Assembly (NCBI GenBank): GCA_023055505.1
Contig: JALIRH010000111.1
Coordinates: 62,001-126,000 of the forward strand
Direction: 5' to 3'
Length of the DNA: 64,000 nucleotides
Source: Callipepla californica brunnescens
Taxonomy: Eukaryota > Chordata > Aves > Galliformes > Odontophoridae
The notes beneath the pieces were generated by a model. The model saw nothing but the letters and a program-made list of their open reading frames with translations, was not told the origin of the DNA and ran no database searches. Made by a program: the position numbers and the translations under genes. Position 1 is the first letter of the stretch; every line of letters starts with the position of its first letter. Of the stretch, positions 34,701 to 49,100 are shown in pieces.

Positions 34701-37700
34701 ATAATTTCCCAAAGTTCAAAATGTAGCAGTATACTTTGCCGAGAAATGTCTGCAACACTGGTGTTGTCCTCAGATATATTATCACTCACATCACTGATAT
34801 AAGATTCATCATCAGAAGCCTAAAACATAAATAAAATATTGATTAATTTGATTATATATAAATTTTACTTAAAAAATTACACAAATAATTACTTGAAACA
34901 AAAATATTCAAAGACATCATCTGTACCCAATTAGAGATGTTAACTAAATCAACCAGATGATTCAATCAGCCATACTTCCAATGCACTAACAGAAACAAAA
35001 TACATTCTGTGCTCTCCTTATGTTTCTGCATTGCTTAATATGAATCCAAATATTGATATTACGTTTACAAAAGAGTGACTTCAAATGAGGTCAAAAGAAC
35101 CAAAAAATGTCAGCATAACACATTGGGTATGGAAGGTGAGAAGAGATGGTCAGAGTTGAGTTTTTAAAATATAATCAAGCTTTAGAATATAGTTCACATT
35201 TCAGCAGAAAAAAAGAACACTGACCAATCACTTTGAAAAACAAGAACTCCATCAGTGTTAAAATTACTTTTAAAATTCTAGTTTAATTTACATTTTTTCA
35301 GAACAATAAAAAAACCAAAACTGTTTATCTCTGTTACTCTTGTGGACATCTCCAATGGGATGATGAAGTGTCAATCTGTAAAATATCCGTGCAGTTAGCC
35401 CAAATGCCATGGGAAAGCTGTGGGCAGCCACATGATGCAGGGTCTCGATTACTGGTCATCTTCAAGCTTCAATGAGACAATTTTTGATGCTTGCTTACTT
35501 CTCTGACTACAGAGAATAACTTTAAAAATACGATAGAAGACCTTTGTTTCATTTTTAATTAATACTTTGAAATCTAAATTACTTGACCGCATAGTCAGAC
35601 CTAATTGCTGCTGTGATCTTTACCTGAAACTGACATAGTCTAGCAAAGAACATGTGCTGAAGAAATATTATTGATACAACTTCCAGCTCAGTTTTACACT
35701 CCAGAGAACCTCTGCAGCCCATCACAAGCAAGTCTCGGGAAAATTTATATAAATCTTACGCATTCTGATACCTTTCTATTCTAAATGGCATTAAAAATAA
35801 CCATTCACTAGTGGCATTAATACCTGAATCCATCTGACAGCAAAGCTGCAGTACACCGACATAGCATACCTCATTTTCTGATGAGCTGGCAGACAAAAGC
35901 ACCTCCTGTGCATCAAAGAACTCTGACACAGATTCAGACATAGAGAGCCTGCTCTCATTAGAAACTTGCTGAGACAATGGCAAACTGACATGAATTTGTT
36001 CACCTGTCTGCAAATAATACACAGAGAAATACAAATATTACTTTAATAATAAAGAAAAGTGCATAAAAAGAGTAAATGACATGAATATTTTCTATGTCAC
36101 ATAAAGGAAAAGACATTAAAGGCAATATTTTAGTAGGATTTCTTGTGTACTCAAGTGAGTTTAGAAAAATTACAAAATAAAGTGCAATTTAAGCAGCGAG
36201 ATGCATCTCATCATTTATGGCCTGCTTCTACCCACTGCTAAGATTTAGCAGTGAATAATCACAGAGCTAGTTCTGTATGAAAAGGAATGAATTTATGGAC
36301 AATAGATGAAAAGAAACCTGATCATAACAACAAACAGTAGCTGGATCTAGCTCAAAAAACTCAGTAAAGCCAGGGAGTTATACATTACTTTCAAAATAAA
36401 TGGACTTGTTAACTAGTCTTGTAATAAATGCTTGAAAAGTTTGAATATTCAGGAGGATGGATGCAATATATGTATTTCAAATCTCATTTGAATTAATTGA
36501 TAACTCACTACTACTAGAGGGAATTAATTCTATATGGCTTATTATAATGAGAATTTAACAGCAAATGCAAGAATTTCTAAACTGTGCTCTGTGGATATCA
36601 ATTCAGGGACAAGCTGATTTAAACAGCCAAACTTTTCTACCTCTTCCTGCTATTTTATGAGAGGAACAGCATATTTCAACAAGCCCTTACAAGGGGAACA
36701 ACGTATTTAAGATTCTCTCTCTGGACTATTCCTCTAAAGCAGCTGCTGTTCTGGAGGCAAACAGGCTTCTGACTTAATCCCCTAATTTGTACAGCATAAT
36801 GTTTCCGGGATAATAAAATGTGTTTTAAACAGTTTCTCTTCACACAGTAATATCATCTCCTTTCACCTCACTCCAGAACTCTTGCAAATGGCTTCGCTGA
36901 CATCTTCATCCTCTTTCTATATAGCTGCCTCAAAATGCACAGGCAATTAAAAAAAAAAAAAAAATTGCAAAGAAGCCAGAAGGTCCTAACCTCATCCTTT
37001 TAAAGGGAAGATTATAAGCTTGTGGATGATTTATTATATTTGATGAATTATAATGGAAACAGAATCTCATTTCAGTTTTACCTTTACAAGAAAGAATGAA
37101 AATTTTGTTTCTGTATAAACAGGAGGGACTTGGAAAAATATGTAGAAGGCCTATACTCACAAAGGCATATTCAATAAGCTAAGATTACATTCATAAAGTA
37201 GTCAGGAGAAGAAGTGAAAGAGAGATCTGGGATCCTCTTTGAAACTCTTTTTCAGTCAGACACACTTGCATGAAGATGACTAAGTATAGACAAAAAAAAA
37301 AAAAAAAAAGAAACAGCTAAGCAGCGAAAAATAGAAAATTGAAGAGACAGTCATTGCTCAGATCTTCACTGCCACCTGCTCCGATTACAGGCTGCTGTGC
37401 CCAGGCACTACGTCATTTCTGACTTTTCTTGTCAGCCTCCACCATGATAGGATCTTAAAAAAAAATTGTAGGGATGTTTTCAAAAAAACAAATAAAGGCG
37501 CCAGAAACAGATTTTCATTTGCCTTTCTTCTTGGAAAAAAATAATTAGGAAACCAATTTCCTAATTGAAATGATGTATGCATAGAAAATAATGAATGGAA
37601 AGGACAAATGAAAAATATTTCAGTAAAATGCAAGCAGAATGGTTGTCAAGATGATAGCATTAACTGCAACATATTCCAGTTGGGACATGCAGATCTGGCC

Positions 37701-40158
37701 TTCTAATTAGGGAGACATTTGTAATATGTTTGATAATCTCTTGACTAAGAAATGCAAAACAAGATAAGACTAGATGTTGCAAACATGCTATTAGCATAGT
37801 GCTTGGTGCATACACTGAACCCTTTGAGTGCCACTCAAGACATTAAAATTAAGCACTTGCTATTAGACACTATGCAGTTCTATTGATTTGGCAAGAAAAG
37901 TAAGATACAGAAATAGTTACCTATTGTGTGCTATTGTGTGTTACATTCAAGTACAGCAAACCCTCATGAATTCCCTCAAAGCTACAATCCCTCCCTATTT
38001 CTCTGCAGAGACCAGAGTTCTTTTGTGAGCTCTGACATTTGCAAAATAAAAGACAAAAGTTTAAATTTTAGGTAGAAAAAATATAGACTGAAAATCTCTA
38101 CAAATATCCAACTTCCAGCTTGAAAAATCCGATAATTTGGCACATGTGTTCAGCTATTAGTAAGGAAGAGCAGGGTCTGACAAATTCTAAATCCATTGAA
38201 GGCTGAAGTCTTACCTCATCAGGACTAGGGATAATATTTACACTGACAACCTGATCACAAATAACAGATTCTGAATGTATTCTGTTCAAGCGACTCCTTA
38301 GTTCAGCATTCTGGTTGAGAGCCTTAAAATAAAAATCACACATTTTATTTACAAATAAAAAAGAAACTGTTAAACAGAAAAAAAAAAAATTTTAAAAAAA
38401 GCAAATTCTCAGAAATTCTGTTTAAAAAAAAAAAGAAAAAATTTTTAAAAATCACAAAACCCTATTCCTTCCATTTATAAGCAAATACCCATTTTAAGAC
38501 CCTCTCTAACATCATTTAAACTTTTCATTGGCTTGCCTTCAATTATTATCCAGGGTCAGAGGGCACTAATACTCTCCCAAAATGTAAGTCACATTCTAAC
38601 TTAATTCTTCAAGTAGCCCTGTGGCAGCTATGCCAGTGGCCCACATGCATAATGGAAATAAGGACTGAATGTACAAGAAAGAATGAAACGGCAGAATGAT
38701 GTAAAGTAACCAACTGCAATATTCTTGATTTATGGCTCAAGAGCACTTCCTGAATAAATGTTATCAACTCTTATAGCCCACAGAATAAAATTGCTTGCTT
38801 TTCAGCAAAAAACAACAAAATCACTAGCATCACTGTATGTCTAGACCAAGCTGCAGTATCTGCATGTGTGTGCTCACAAGAACCTCTGGACCACAAAATA
38901 AACTGATGCCAGTAGAATGTAATGCGCGCCTGGTATTTGCTATTTTTTTCTCCTCTTTTATAGCCTAAGATAGATTATACATATAGGTACATATACACAT
39001 CGCTTGATGTCTAGAAGAACATGACTTCATGCTTGCTGAAATCCAGAAAAGCTTAACATATTACATACCCAGAACACGAACTTAACTAAGCCTAATATAT
39101 CTCTTACACTGGGGATTATAGAACAGCATACATACTGTTGTAGTGGGCAACTACTGTTACATAGAGTCACAATCTTTCTTCTCCTTCCCTTTGAGCAGAT
39201 TGCATGATTGCACTGAAACAAAGTAGGATCAAAGTAAAATAGGCTTAAACAGTCAGTGAAGACAGTTTAAACAATGCCATTTTGCTTTGTTCTGAAATGA
39301 TCTGGGTATGTTCACATGGAAGGGGAGATGCAAGGTTAGACCACTAACAACAGCTGAGCTGTAACTTCCTAAGCTGCAAAACCTGGTCAAGAGACCATCT
39401 GACGATGCTAAATTTTCACTTACTGCACACTGAGACAATGAATTCACGATGATGCTCAGCCTGACACTGGAGACCAAGAACAAGAGGAACCTATAACCAG
39501 CTAATTCAAACAAGCTGTTAGTAAGTCTCCACAAATCCTGATTACATTTGTTTAAATGAGAAAAAATGGTTGCCCTTATGTTTTGACTTTAATCTGTCTT
39601 TATTGCGATACACAGTAATCAATCTGTATAACATCATGTATCTATGACTATAGAAACATTAGGTCTCAATTTTAATCTCACAGCAAAAAAAATATAACTG
39701 AGTAACAATAATGGTGCAAGAAAGTATTTTCAAATCTGGGTCAAGTTCTATTTGCTTTTACACCTCTGCTCTCATCTATTGCTTGAAAAAGCTTTCACTT
39801 TTCCTTTGCCATAAATTCAAAAACTGGAGTTGTTTTGCAACCTGAAGATACATCTCACAGAATGGTGTAGGGTAGTTCATCAAAGCACTTACTGCCGCTT
39901 CATCTCTTCTTCCCAACTAAAGCCAATGACTAATTTTCCTTTAGCTTAAGTGGGAGAGACAGTGTCCCAAAACAGGTTTGGATCTGAAAATCCAATTTAC
40001 TCAGGATTATTCTTTAACACATAATTCCTTTTACAGTTGAAGACAAGAACATATAAAACTATTCTGAAAATACATAGTCAAAATTTAATTAAGAAAACTA
40101 GAGCATCTCTTTGAATGTGCTAGATGCAGCTCCAAAGAAGACATCTATCATTTCCATC

Positions 40159-40191
<33 letters not shown>

Positions 40192-43100
40192 TTGTTTTAC
40201 TATAGAAAATTATATTAAATTTATGCTTACAAAAATAATAATAATAATAAAAATAAAAATCTATCCTCCACACGCACTGAGGTTAGACATTAGTTTTCAC
40301 TTACACAACAGAATGCATGCCATAGTTCTGACTAAGAACCTTACTGTTTTCTTGCCTCCCTGTACCTCAAGGAATAGCCAAAAGGCAAATAAATAAATAA
40401 ATAAGAGATAAAATGTTCCTTAAACAGCTCGGTTAAACCAAGTTAAGAACATACCTGAGAAAGGGACTGTCTGAGGTGTGCTATTTGAGCATTGTGACCT
40501 GTAAGATCCTGTTCTGAGACAATCTGCTTAAGCTTCTCCTTCTCTATAGCTATGCTGTTAAAGGCAGACTTCAGAAGAGAATGCACTAAGGAAAAAAAAT
40601 ACAAAAAAGGCGTTTTCTCAGATATGGAAATTTAATTTACATTTATTAAAATATTTCAGCTATAAAGACAGAAATTAGGATTTCAACCCTCAGATACAGA
40701 AATTTGAAACAATGCTATGAATGAACTTCAAATAATCTGTATCCAAATGATGTAAAAACGCTTCTTAAAGTTGGAATGTTCACATGCTATCTGAATATAT
40801 TATTGATGGTTAGTGAATGAAAAATCATGTATTAGTAAAATCTGTGTCTTGATGTTGTCTTCTTTTTCCCCTTTCTTTCTGTCTTTCTCTCTCTCTTTCT
40901 TTCTCTCTTTCTCTCTCTCTTTCTTTCTTAATACTGCACCAATAACAAGGCTTATTTGGTCTTCAATAATAAAGCAGTGTCATATTTTTCCTATGTTTTT
41001 ATTATAACACATAGCAAACTGATTGAAAATAGTTTTTAAAAGCCTTCTTCAGTATTCAGGACTTTTTTTTCTTTTTTTTTTTTTTTTTTTTTTTTGTCAA
41101 TGTAATGACATTTCTAAAGTACATTCTAGTAGTAAGCATCACTTTTGTTGCATCCACTGATACAGAGAATATCTCAGAAAAATTTGCACACACAAAAAAA
41201 GCCCTTCAAAAGGTTATGTATTACTCACATTTTGATTAATCTTTTGAAATAGATAAAACCAAAGGTTTACAATATCAATCATGTATTTACAAGGATCAAA
41301 GGAGTCCATTTTTTTTCTAAAATAAATTCCTTATTTTACAGAGTTTACCTTTCTCTGTACTCATAACATTCACACAAAATATACGGTAACATATGTAATT
41401 TTTAAGTAAATCACCTTCAAATTCTCTTCTGGTTTCGTCTAACACAAATGAAATCTTAGTCATGACAAAGTGAAGGTAATAGCGAAACATAACAGAAAAG
41501 CACAGTAAAGGAAAGGTTTGATGTTTCTAGTTACCTTTTTGTGCCATCAGGCAGAATTCTTCTTGAAGCTTCATGTACTCTGTAGAGCACTCCAGAGGAT
41601 CTGTTACATGGCTTGGGGGTGTCTGGAAGTCGGTATCTGCACAAAGGTTGGGATTGGATAAATGCAGCCGAACTGGAGACATTGTGGCACTGAAAGGGAC
41701 CTACAGTGAGAAACAGTAAGGATGTACTGTTTAAGAAGCAAACCAAATTTTTGATTCTGTTGAAGCAAAATAGAAATTACTCCTTCTGGAAAAAAAAAAA
41801 AAAAAAAAAAAGTATTTTGTTGAAATGTGATGAACATAGTAAGAAAAAAATATTTAACTTTTTACTGTCCTAAATCACTGCACAGTTGATGCAGAATTCC
41901 TTGCGCTTCTTGAAAATTTTCACTGAAACAGATAAAAATATCTTAATACCTAAGTATAGATTGCGAACAGTTGAATATTTCAATTCTAACTTTAACAAAA
42001 CTGGTCATTTCCTAATTCTTAAAAGATTATTAGAAAATTTAACCACAACACATGCTGCTTTGCATTTTGTCATTGGAGAGTCCGTATAGTATGAATCCAC
42101 TTTTACAGCACCAACATGCGAGTTCCTCCTGACCTAGAGACTATTCTCAAATATATCACTGAAAACTAATCTAACAATCAGAAATCTGCTGTTAAACCCT
42201 AAGCAGAAACCGTTGTACAAGAAGAAATGAAAAGGGAAAATCATATAGTCATCCTATTTTCTAATTACACAAACAAAAATAAATTAAATCGCCACTTAAT
42301 TTTCACTTAAAGTATGAGAACCATATGCAAAGAGATGCAGTTAAGTAAAATGCAGCAAAGATTTTATTATAGTTTTCACTTCTTTTTCTCCTATATTTTT
42401 CAAGTACAGTAAACAAAAATATACATTCACAGCTTATTTATATATTTTACATATAAATGCACCATGTGTACTGAATGGATACCTATATGTTCCATATGCT
42501 GTTTACATATACAATGCTGTTACATATGTGATGTGTGTGTGTGACAGTATGTTTTAATTTTACCATTTACACATGTTATAAAACCCAGTCAAGAACTCAA
42601 TTTTCAAAACTAAATGAAAGGGGAATGCATGCAGAACTACATTTCTTTTCCTTTTCTATTAAGTTAAACACATTTAATACATTAATGCTAATTTATTCTG
42701 TGATATTGATCAAATGTATAAATAAAAATCTTCCATACTGCAGACGAATGTGATTATTGAAATATGAAAAGTGGAGTAAAAAAAAAAAGGTAGACAAAAT
42801 AAAAAGTCATATTACTAAGATTTATATTTTTTAAATCATCAGTATCTGAAATTGGTATCTTTTTACTTGATTACATCAAGGAATGGTTCTCTCAATCCCT
42901 TCCCATAACATTTTTCATCAATATGCTGAAGAAAACCTCAAAATCCTACTAGACCTGTTAATCACATCTTGAGCACATTCTGGGCAACATCATTCTCTAC
43001 TTTGCCCTTCATTTTCCATATACACATAGCAGACTAATGGTTTCATATTGTCTATCCAGTGTAAACTTTATCCTCTTCTCTCATTATTTTCATTTCTAAC

Positions 43101-46100
43101 TATACCAACAAAGTAGTTGTTTTTAATTGGACTTCATTTTTTACACATATCAAGATTTTATTAACAGGGATATAGAATAAATTTCTTCTAGAGACAGCAT
43201 TTCTGCCTCATACCTCAGCTGGCCAGGCTGAAGAGCAATGTGTTCTTAGTGAGGTTTATTTAAAAAAAGAACATTATATTTAAAGTATGAAAGTAGGTCC
43301 TAGAAACAATATTCACGCATTCTACAATTACCATCACACTTCTTGCAAGAGATATACATTGACACGCCACAGCCAAGTATCTGCTTTGCTGACTGCTTTG
43401 GATACATGAACCAAAAATAATGAACTGTTAACTGATATGAATTAATGAATGAATTCATTCTCTTGAATAACTAACAGTCTAAGAAGCACTGCCCATGAGT
43501 TTCTCTTCCTCCTTTTTTTCTTTCACAGTAGTGCTTTCTCTCTACACACACGGTGACTTGATGCCATCTTGATTACCTTTTTTTTTCTTTTTTAAATCTT
43601 TTTAAGTACTTAGCCTCTTGATGGATCCCTCTAACTTTTTTCTTCCTCAATCTTGAAGACAGGAGTACAGGTACACTTCATCCTGACTTTCTGCTTTACT
43701 CCAAGTGCTGAACTACCACTCATTCATCAGCCTCTTCAGAACTGCATGTTCACGAGAGACTGACTATTCCCAGTGCAGTGGGTTGTAACACAAGCCTCTC
43801 CTTTCTGCATTTTACCTGTTGTAATTCTGTATCTTCCAGCCTATAAAGACAGCAAACTGAGATGTGGGTTTATTTCTCTCCTACAAGGGCAGATAAGATA
43901 AGATCACACCAATCAATTGTAACTGTCATTCTGCATCAATACATGGCTAATACAGATTATAGGGGATTAAATTTAGATGAGTTAATTTAAGAATAGCACT
44001 GATTTCTCTCTTGCTTTTCCATGAGAACCTAATGTAAATGAGGTCCATGGTTCAGGTAGCAGGGATCAAGGTACTCAGGATTAAGCAAAAACTACATCTG
44101 ATCCAGTGGATTTTAGCAATGGTCTGGAGCAGCACAGCTCGGAAAACTTTAGCTTGATACTGACTGCTGGAGCTAGGTAGAGGTATGTGTTTAAAGCTCA
44201 CTTTATTCTTCAGGTGCAGTGAGCTTTTTTTCATATAACTTTATATCTTCCCCATCCAGCTGTTTCACTAATCCTTTGAGGGACCAATCTGTTGTCATGG
44301 TTTTAAGATTTTTGTTATATTATTAATATTCCACCACAGAACATCATGTAGTGTAATGGGAGTTAAAGAGTTAATGCTCTAGCTGTGTGGATCATTGATA
44401 GTTACTGATATGCCTGTCTCAGAAGAGAAGAACCACATTTCCCAGAGGACTGTGCAATGCTTTGCATTTTTATGTGTTTGCACTCAGAGGGAAAGATAAA
44501 ACTGTTTCTGCGGTCACAGAACCAGTCCTCTCTTTTCTTTGGGATCAAGCTCAGCAGTGGGTGTTTGTTGCAGCTGTCTGCCTTCAGCGTTAGCATAAGG
44601 CCTTTGGTTTACCGGACACTCTCTTGCTCATTTTATTTGATTCATTAGCCTCAATTCCATTTATATTGTATTATATTGTGTTATTTTGCTTTCTGATATC
44701 TTATTTAGTAAATTAGCTTTTCTCCTCAGATTGTTGCCGCTGTTTTGTTCCTAGGCCCATCTCCCTTCTCCCTTTTTCCCCTTTCCCTCCTTCCTCTTCC
44801 CCAGAGCGTGGGCCCGTGGGTCCCCTGCCTCAATCATCATGGTACTGGGTCAAACCGTCCCACAAACCACTGACATCTGCATTGTGCATTCCTAATAATT
44901 ACTTTCCCAACAAAGCAGCAGCTGAAGGTATACTTACAGTGCTAATTTTGTTTCATAAATAGTATTTCCCACTCCCAGTTAGTAGCCTGCATATTGATTT
45001 CAGATCTCCGAATTTCACATTAAAGGCTTGGAGAACTAGTAAAAATGAAAAACAGACACTAGCAGTAGTAATATGACTTTTTTTTTGGATTATGGGATGT
45101 AAACAGAAAGTACCTTAAATGAAAAGGCTAATCTTACATTACTTTAAAAAAAAATAAAAATCAGAAGTGTCATAATTTCATATTTGTTTATAGCAAATCT
45201 CCTCGTTTCCACTGTCTTGCTGTAGACTGTTAAGAGAATCTCTTAATAGAATTTGATCATTTCGATCCATTTTGAATAATGTAGAATGTATATCAGAGCT
45301 ATTTTCAAACAGTCCAGGGCCCGAGACTGTTTATCACTTGCACTTGCACAAAGGAGGAGGGACACTGCCAATAAACCAAGCTTAGACCCTCATTTGTGAC
45401 ACCCACTTGTGTTATGCCTGATCACTTCTAAGTGACAATTGAGAATGGGTAGCATGGACACCTCCATAATGTGCAAGAAACATCTCCATAAGCTTATTAT
45501 GCATTTCAAGTTACACAGCTTCTTATCTTTCAAACTCTGCCTTTATTTTTAAATCCACTCACTGTTGTAGCCACAGCAGCTGCTAGTCTCTGCCGGCGTC
45601 GTGTTGTGCTGAACTGGCCCTTCGGTGCCGGCCCTTCCTGACAGTGAATGCAAGAAGAGAAGGAAGTAGAGAAAGAGAAGGGAAGGGATGATGGGACACA
45701 GGAAGATGAAAGGTGATCAGAAAAGGGAGAGGGAGAGTCTTTAAGTGGATTTCAATTTTGTTAACTCTTATGTCCTACACATTCTGAGAACATATAATAT
45801 GTTCTCACCTGTGAATGCCAGAGACTTATATAGTTAGGTACTTCACTAACGTTATCTCCAGAAGAGTTGGACTGCAATGGACAAAAAAAGAAAAAAATAA
45901 TTCTATTAGCTTTGCTGTTCAGAGTCATAAGGCACTTATGGAATAAGAAAACAAAACAGATGCTATGACATGGAAGAAAACACAAAACAAAAACTCCTTA
46001 ATTTGACCATTCAGAACACAAATTCTGAAAGAGATCACTTCACGTTTGTGGAAATGCACCAACTGTGGTTACTGAAGATAAATGCATCTCAATGGTAAAA

Positions 46101-49100
46101 CGTGTGTGTGCATTTACGTTATAGGGAGCTTCCTTATGTAAAAACCCCTGTGCACATTTCAAGCATTTCCCTATCTGCCCTTGGGCATTTGTGTTCATTT
46201 TCTCCACACACCATCCTCTTGTGTTCTGTAAGATAGCATTTCTCATTCTGTACATTACTGAAGGCCTGGCTTTCAAACCAATTCAAATCTCAGATAGAGC
46301 AGCAGAACGGAAAACTAGGTGTTCCAACAACTTCTTCCTTTTTTGCATGCCTAACATGTGGCTTCATCCTGCCTAACCTCATTTTCACATTACTTTTAAG
46401 AAAATTTATCATGGTACATCAAAGTTGAGCACATGCTACAAAAAGTGTGCATGATACGGAACAGCTCCACACCTACCACAAAGCCCCTCTACTTATGGTC
46501 TAACAAAATGTCACTGTTTTGAAGAAATTGGATGAATTTATAACACTAGAAAATCTACCTTATTACTATAGCAAAGAATTTTCAATTCCTTTGCATTCCT
46601 CTTAATCTATATATTCCTTTATGACCATTTCACTATTTTTAAATTCATGTACATTTTTATTTCTCTAAAAGCAGCTTGGGGAACATAGAAATATCACTGG
46701 AATAGTTCAGACACAAGGATATCATGCTAAAGAACAGGATATTTTACTTATTTAGTCAAAGACTCTTGTCCCTTGATCCTGTACACTCCCTTCTTGTAGG
46801 CTTGGTGAACCTGAAAAGGACATATCCTCCACCCAGTTGATGCCTTTGGCAGTGCTATCAACCATGGAAGATTTGTCTAATGACACCAGTAAGAGAACCT
46901 TAGCCTTGCACCTTTTTATTTTTTGTAAAATTATCATAGTAAAAAACCATGTGCATGACCTCTAAAACAGAGACTATCAACTTCATTAAAGTACAGTCAA
47001 TATCATATGTATAATTTCAAGATCTTTGTGCTCTACAGAAGTATGTCTATACTCTGAATAAGAGTTAAGTAGAGTGTTACTGTTTAACTAATAGAGACAC
47101 ACAAATTTATACGTACATCTACAGAAACAGAGAGATGCATTAACACATATATTAAGCACTCAAAATCTGCAAGATTCTGAATACGGGTGTACATTACATT
47201 AATTGGAACTATGAGTTCCACAGAACCACCAAACCCAAACAAAATACGAAGAAGTCATGTAATAATCCAAGTTACTATTAATAGCATAAAAATAAGCATT
47301 TATTTAAGGGAAGAATGTCAGTTTTGTACAAAATCAACATTTGTAAAATTAACTAAACTGTTGTTATTACCTTTTTAAAATAGACTTTTAAAAAATAAAA
47401 TAAACCTCCCTCATACATGCAAAGTATTTTTCTTTTCAGTAAAGGTCTGTAAATTAAGCTATTAATTCAGCAGAACTAAACTCCCAAATATAAAGACATG
47501 TATGCACATGGTATGATTAATTTTTCTCAGTGGAGAAACCCCACATTCATCAGGGATTTAACCATGGTAAGCAAAGTCATATGCATGCAGAACTGATATA
47601 CCTGAATAGTAAATAAATGCTTTTAGGAAACAAAGCAAGAAGACAAACTTGTCCTCACAATAAAAAGCACTTTTTAAACTCTAGAATATGAGTGCTAGGT
47701 TTATAAAGAAATGTTTTAGCAGGAACACAAAAGCGATCTCACTAACTCATTATGAGCACAATGCAGACTGCAGATTTTTCCTTGCATTTTACACAGTGGA
47801 CTCAGAGCTAGCAAAAACTGCAGTAGTGTTCCCTGCTATCTGTGAACAGAACACCTCATTTTCATGCTTTCCGGCTTTCAACATCATACTACAAAAGGTC
47901 CTTCTATGATATCTAACAATTCCTTATTCTATCATAAATTGGTGCAAACATTTCAAATGGAATTGTTAGTATGTTATTATTACTATTATCTCTAAAAACA
48001 AATGATTTATATGGACGAATGGGGAAAGGAAAAGGACAACAAAACCTCTTTTGGTATCCAATCTATCAACAACTGAATAGCAAATCATTTGTACCCTCCA
48101 TGAAGAAATGATCACAAATTAGACAGCGATTCAAAGCAGTGGATAATGGTTTATAAGGCGTTGGAGCAGTTCTGAAAAATTACCTATATGAAAGGTCAAT
48201 GGAGCTAGAAGAAGTGGTTAATAAAAGAACACAGCAGGAGAGGAAGTTTAAAAAAACTCCAACACTTTAATATGTGAGAAAATAGATATTTTAGTGGAAT
48301 AGCACCACAAGTAAGTTACGATTAACACAATGAGTCAAATTGAGGCCATCTTCTGCAGATTTCAGCTTTAGACCATTCCTGGAAAAGAATAGCCCTTTGA
48401 ATTATAAAAAAAGCATATTGAGCCTGTCAAGTTAGTTAAGATATTGGAACAGACAAAAAAAAAATATCTTCACCTTGCATATAATTTAGAATCATTTTGT
48501 TACTTCTGTTTCCCTGCAAATTAACTGGTAAATCAGTCAACAATCATTTAATGCTTTGCTCTAATAAAATAAGCTTTTTATTTTCCAGCCTTAGGCTTGC
48601 CAAGAGTCAAAGCTGCCCGAGGCTAAGCTGCATTCACTACCTCCTCAGCAATGATAGACCAAAGTAGAGCAGTGCTATGCACACAAACTCTCTCAGGGGA
48701 ATCTGCACAGTGACCCATGCCACCAACAGCACCCTGAGAATCAGATGCCAAAATTACAGTCTCCCATTGGAAACCCAGCACAGTGTCAGTTTGTCAGGGT
48801 GTAGGCTGCACAGGAACAGCTCATAATTCCTCACGGAGTACCCTAAATCATCATATATTGACTGCCTTTTCATTTTTACATCTTTTTTTCATTGAGAGGA
48901 ATTTCTTAAGACCACTGGGCTATGAAAGAACATGTGGTGTTGCCTCCTCTTTCCACCGAGAGCTTGCATCCATTTTCCTGGTATTTTTTGTAATAGAATA
49001 TCATTATTCAGCAACAAGGAAACACGGTCATCTTTCACATGCAGGTAATAGATTATAACATAACCACCAAAATTCCTTTGTTAATAAAACTTTTTAAACC

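Larger units (their letters stand above)
34544..38214 (-). other. OSBPL6 introns, 34.5-38.2 kb
   Basis: AT-rich introns between the exons at 34.5, 34.8, 36.0 and 38.2 kb. Poly-A runs lie at about 36948-36964 and 37291-37309. No gene or mobile element recognised. Confidence 0.55.
38323..41534 (-). other. OSBPL6 introns with simple repeats
   Basis: AT-rich. Poly-A at 40159-40182, a short (AAT)n at about 40233-40250, a pyrimidine TTTC/TC tract at 40861-40928 and poly-T at 41063-41095. No gene recognised. Confidence 0.55.
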
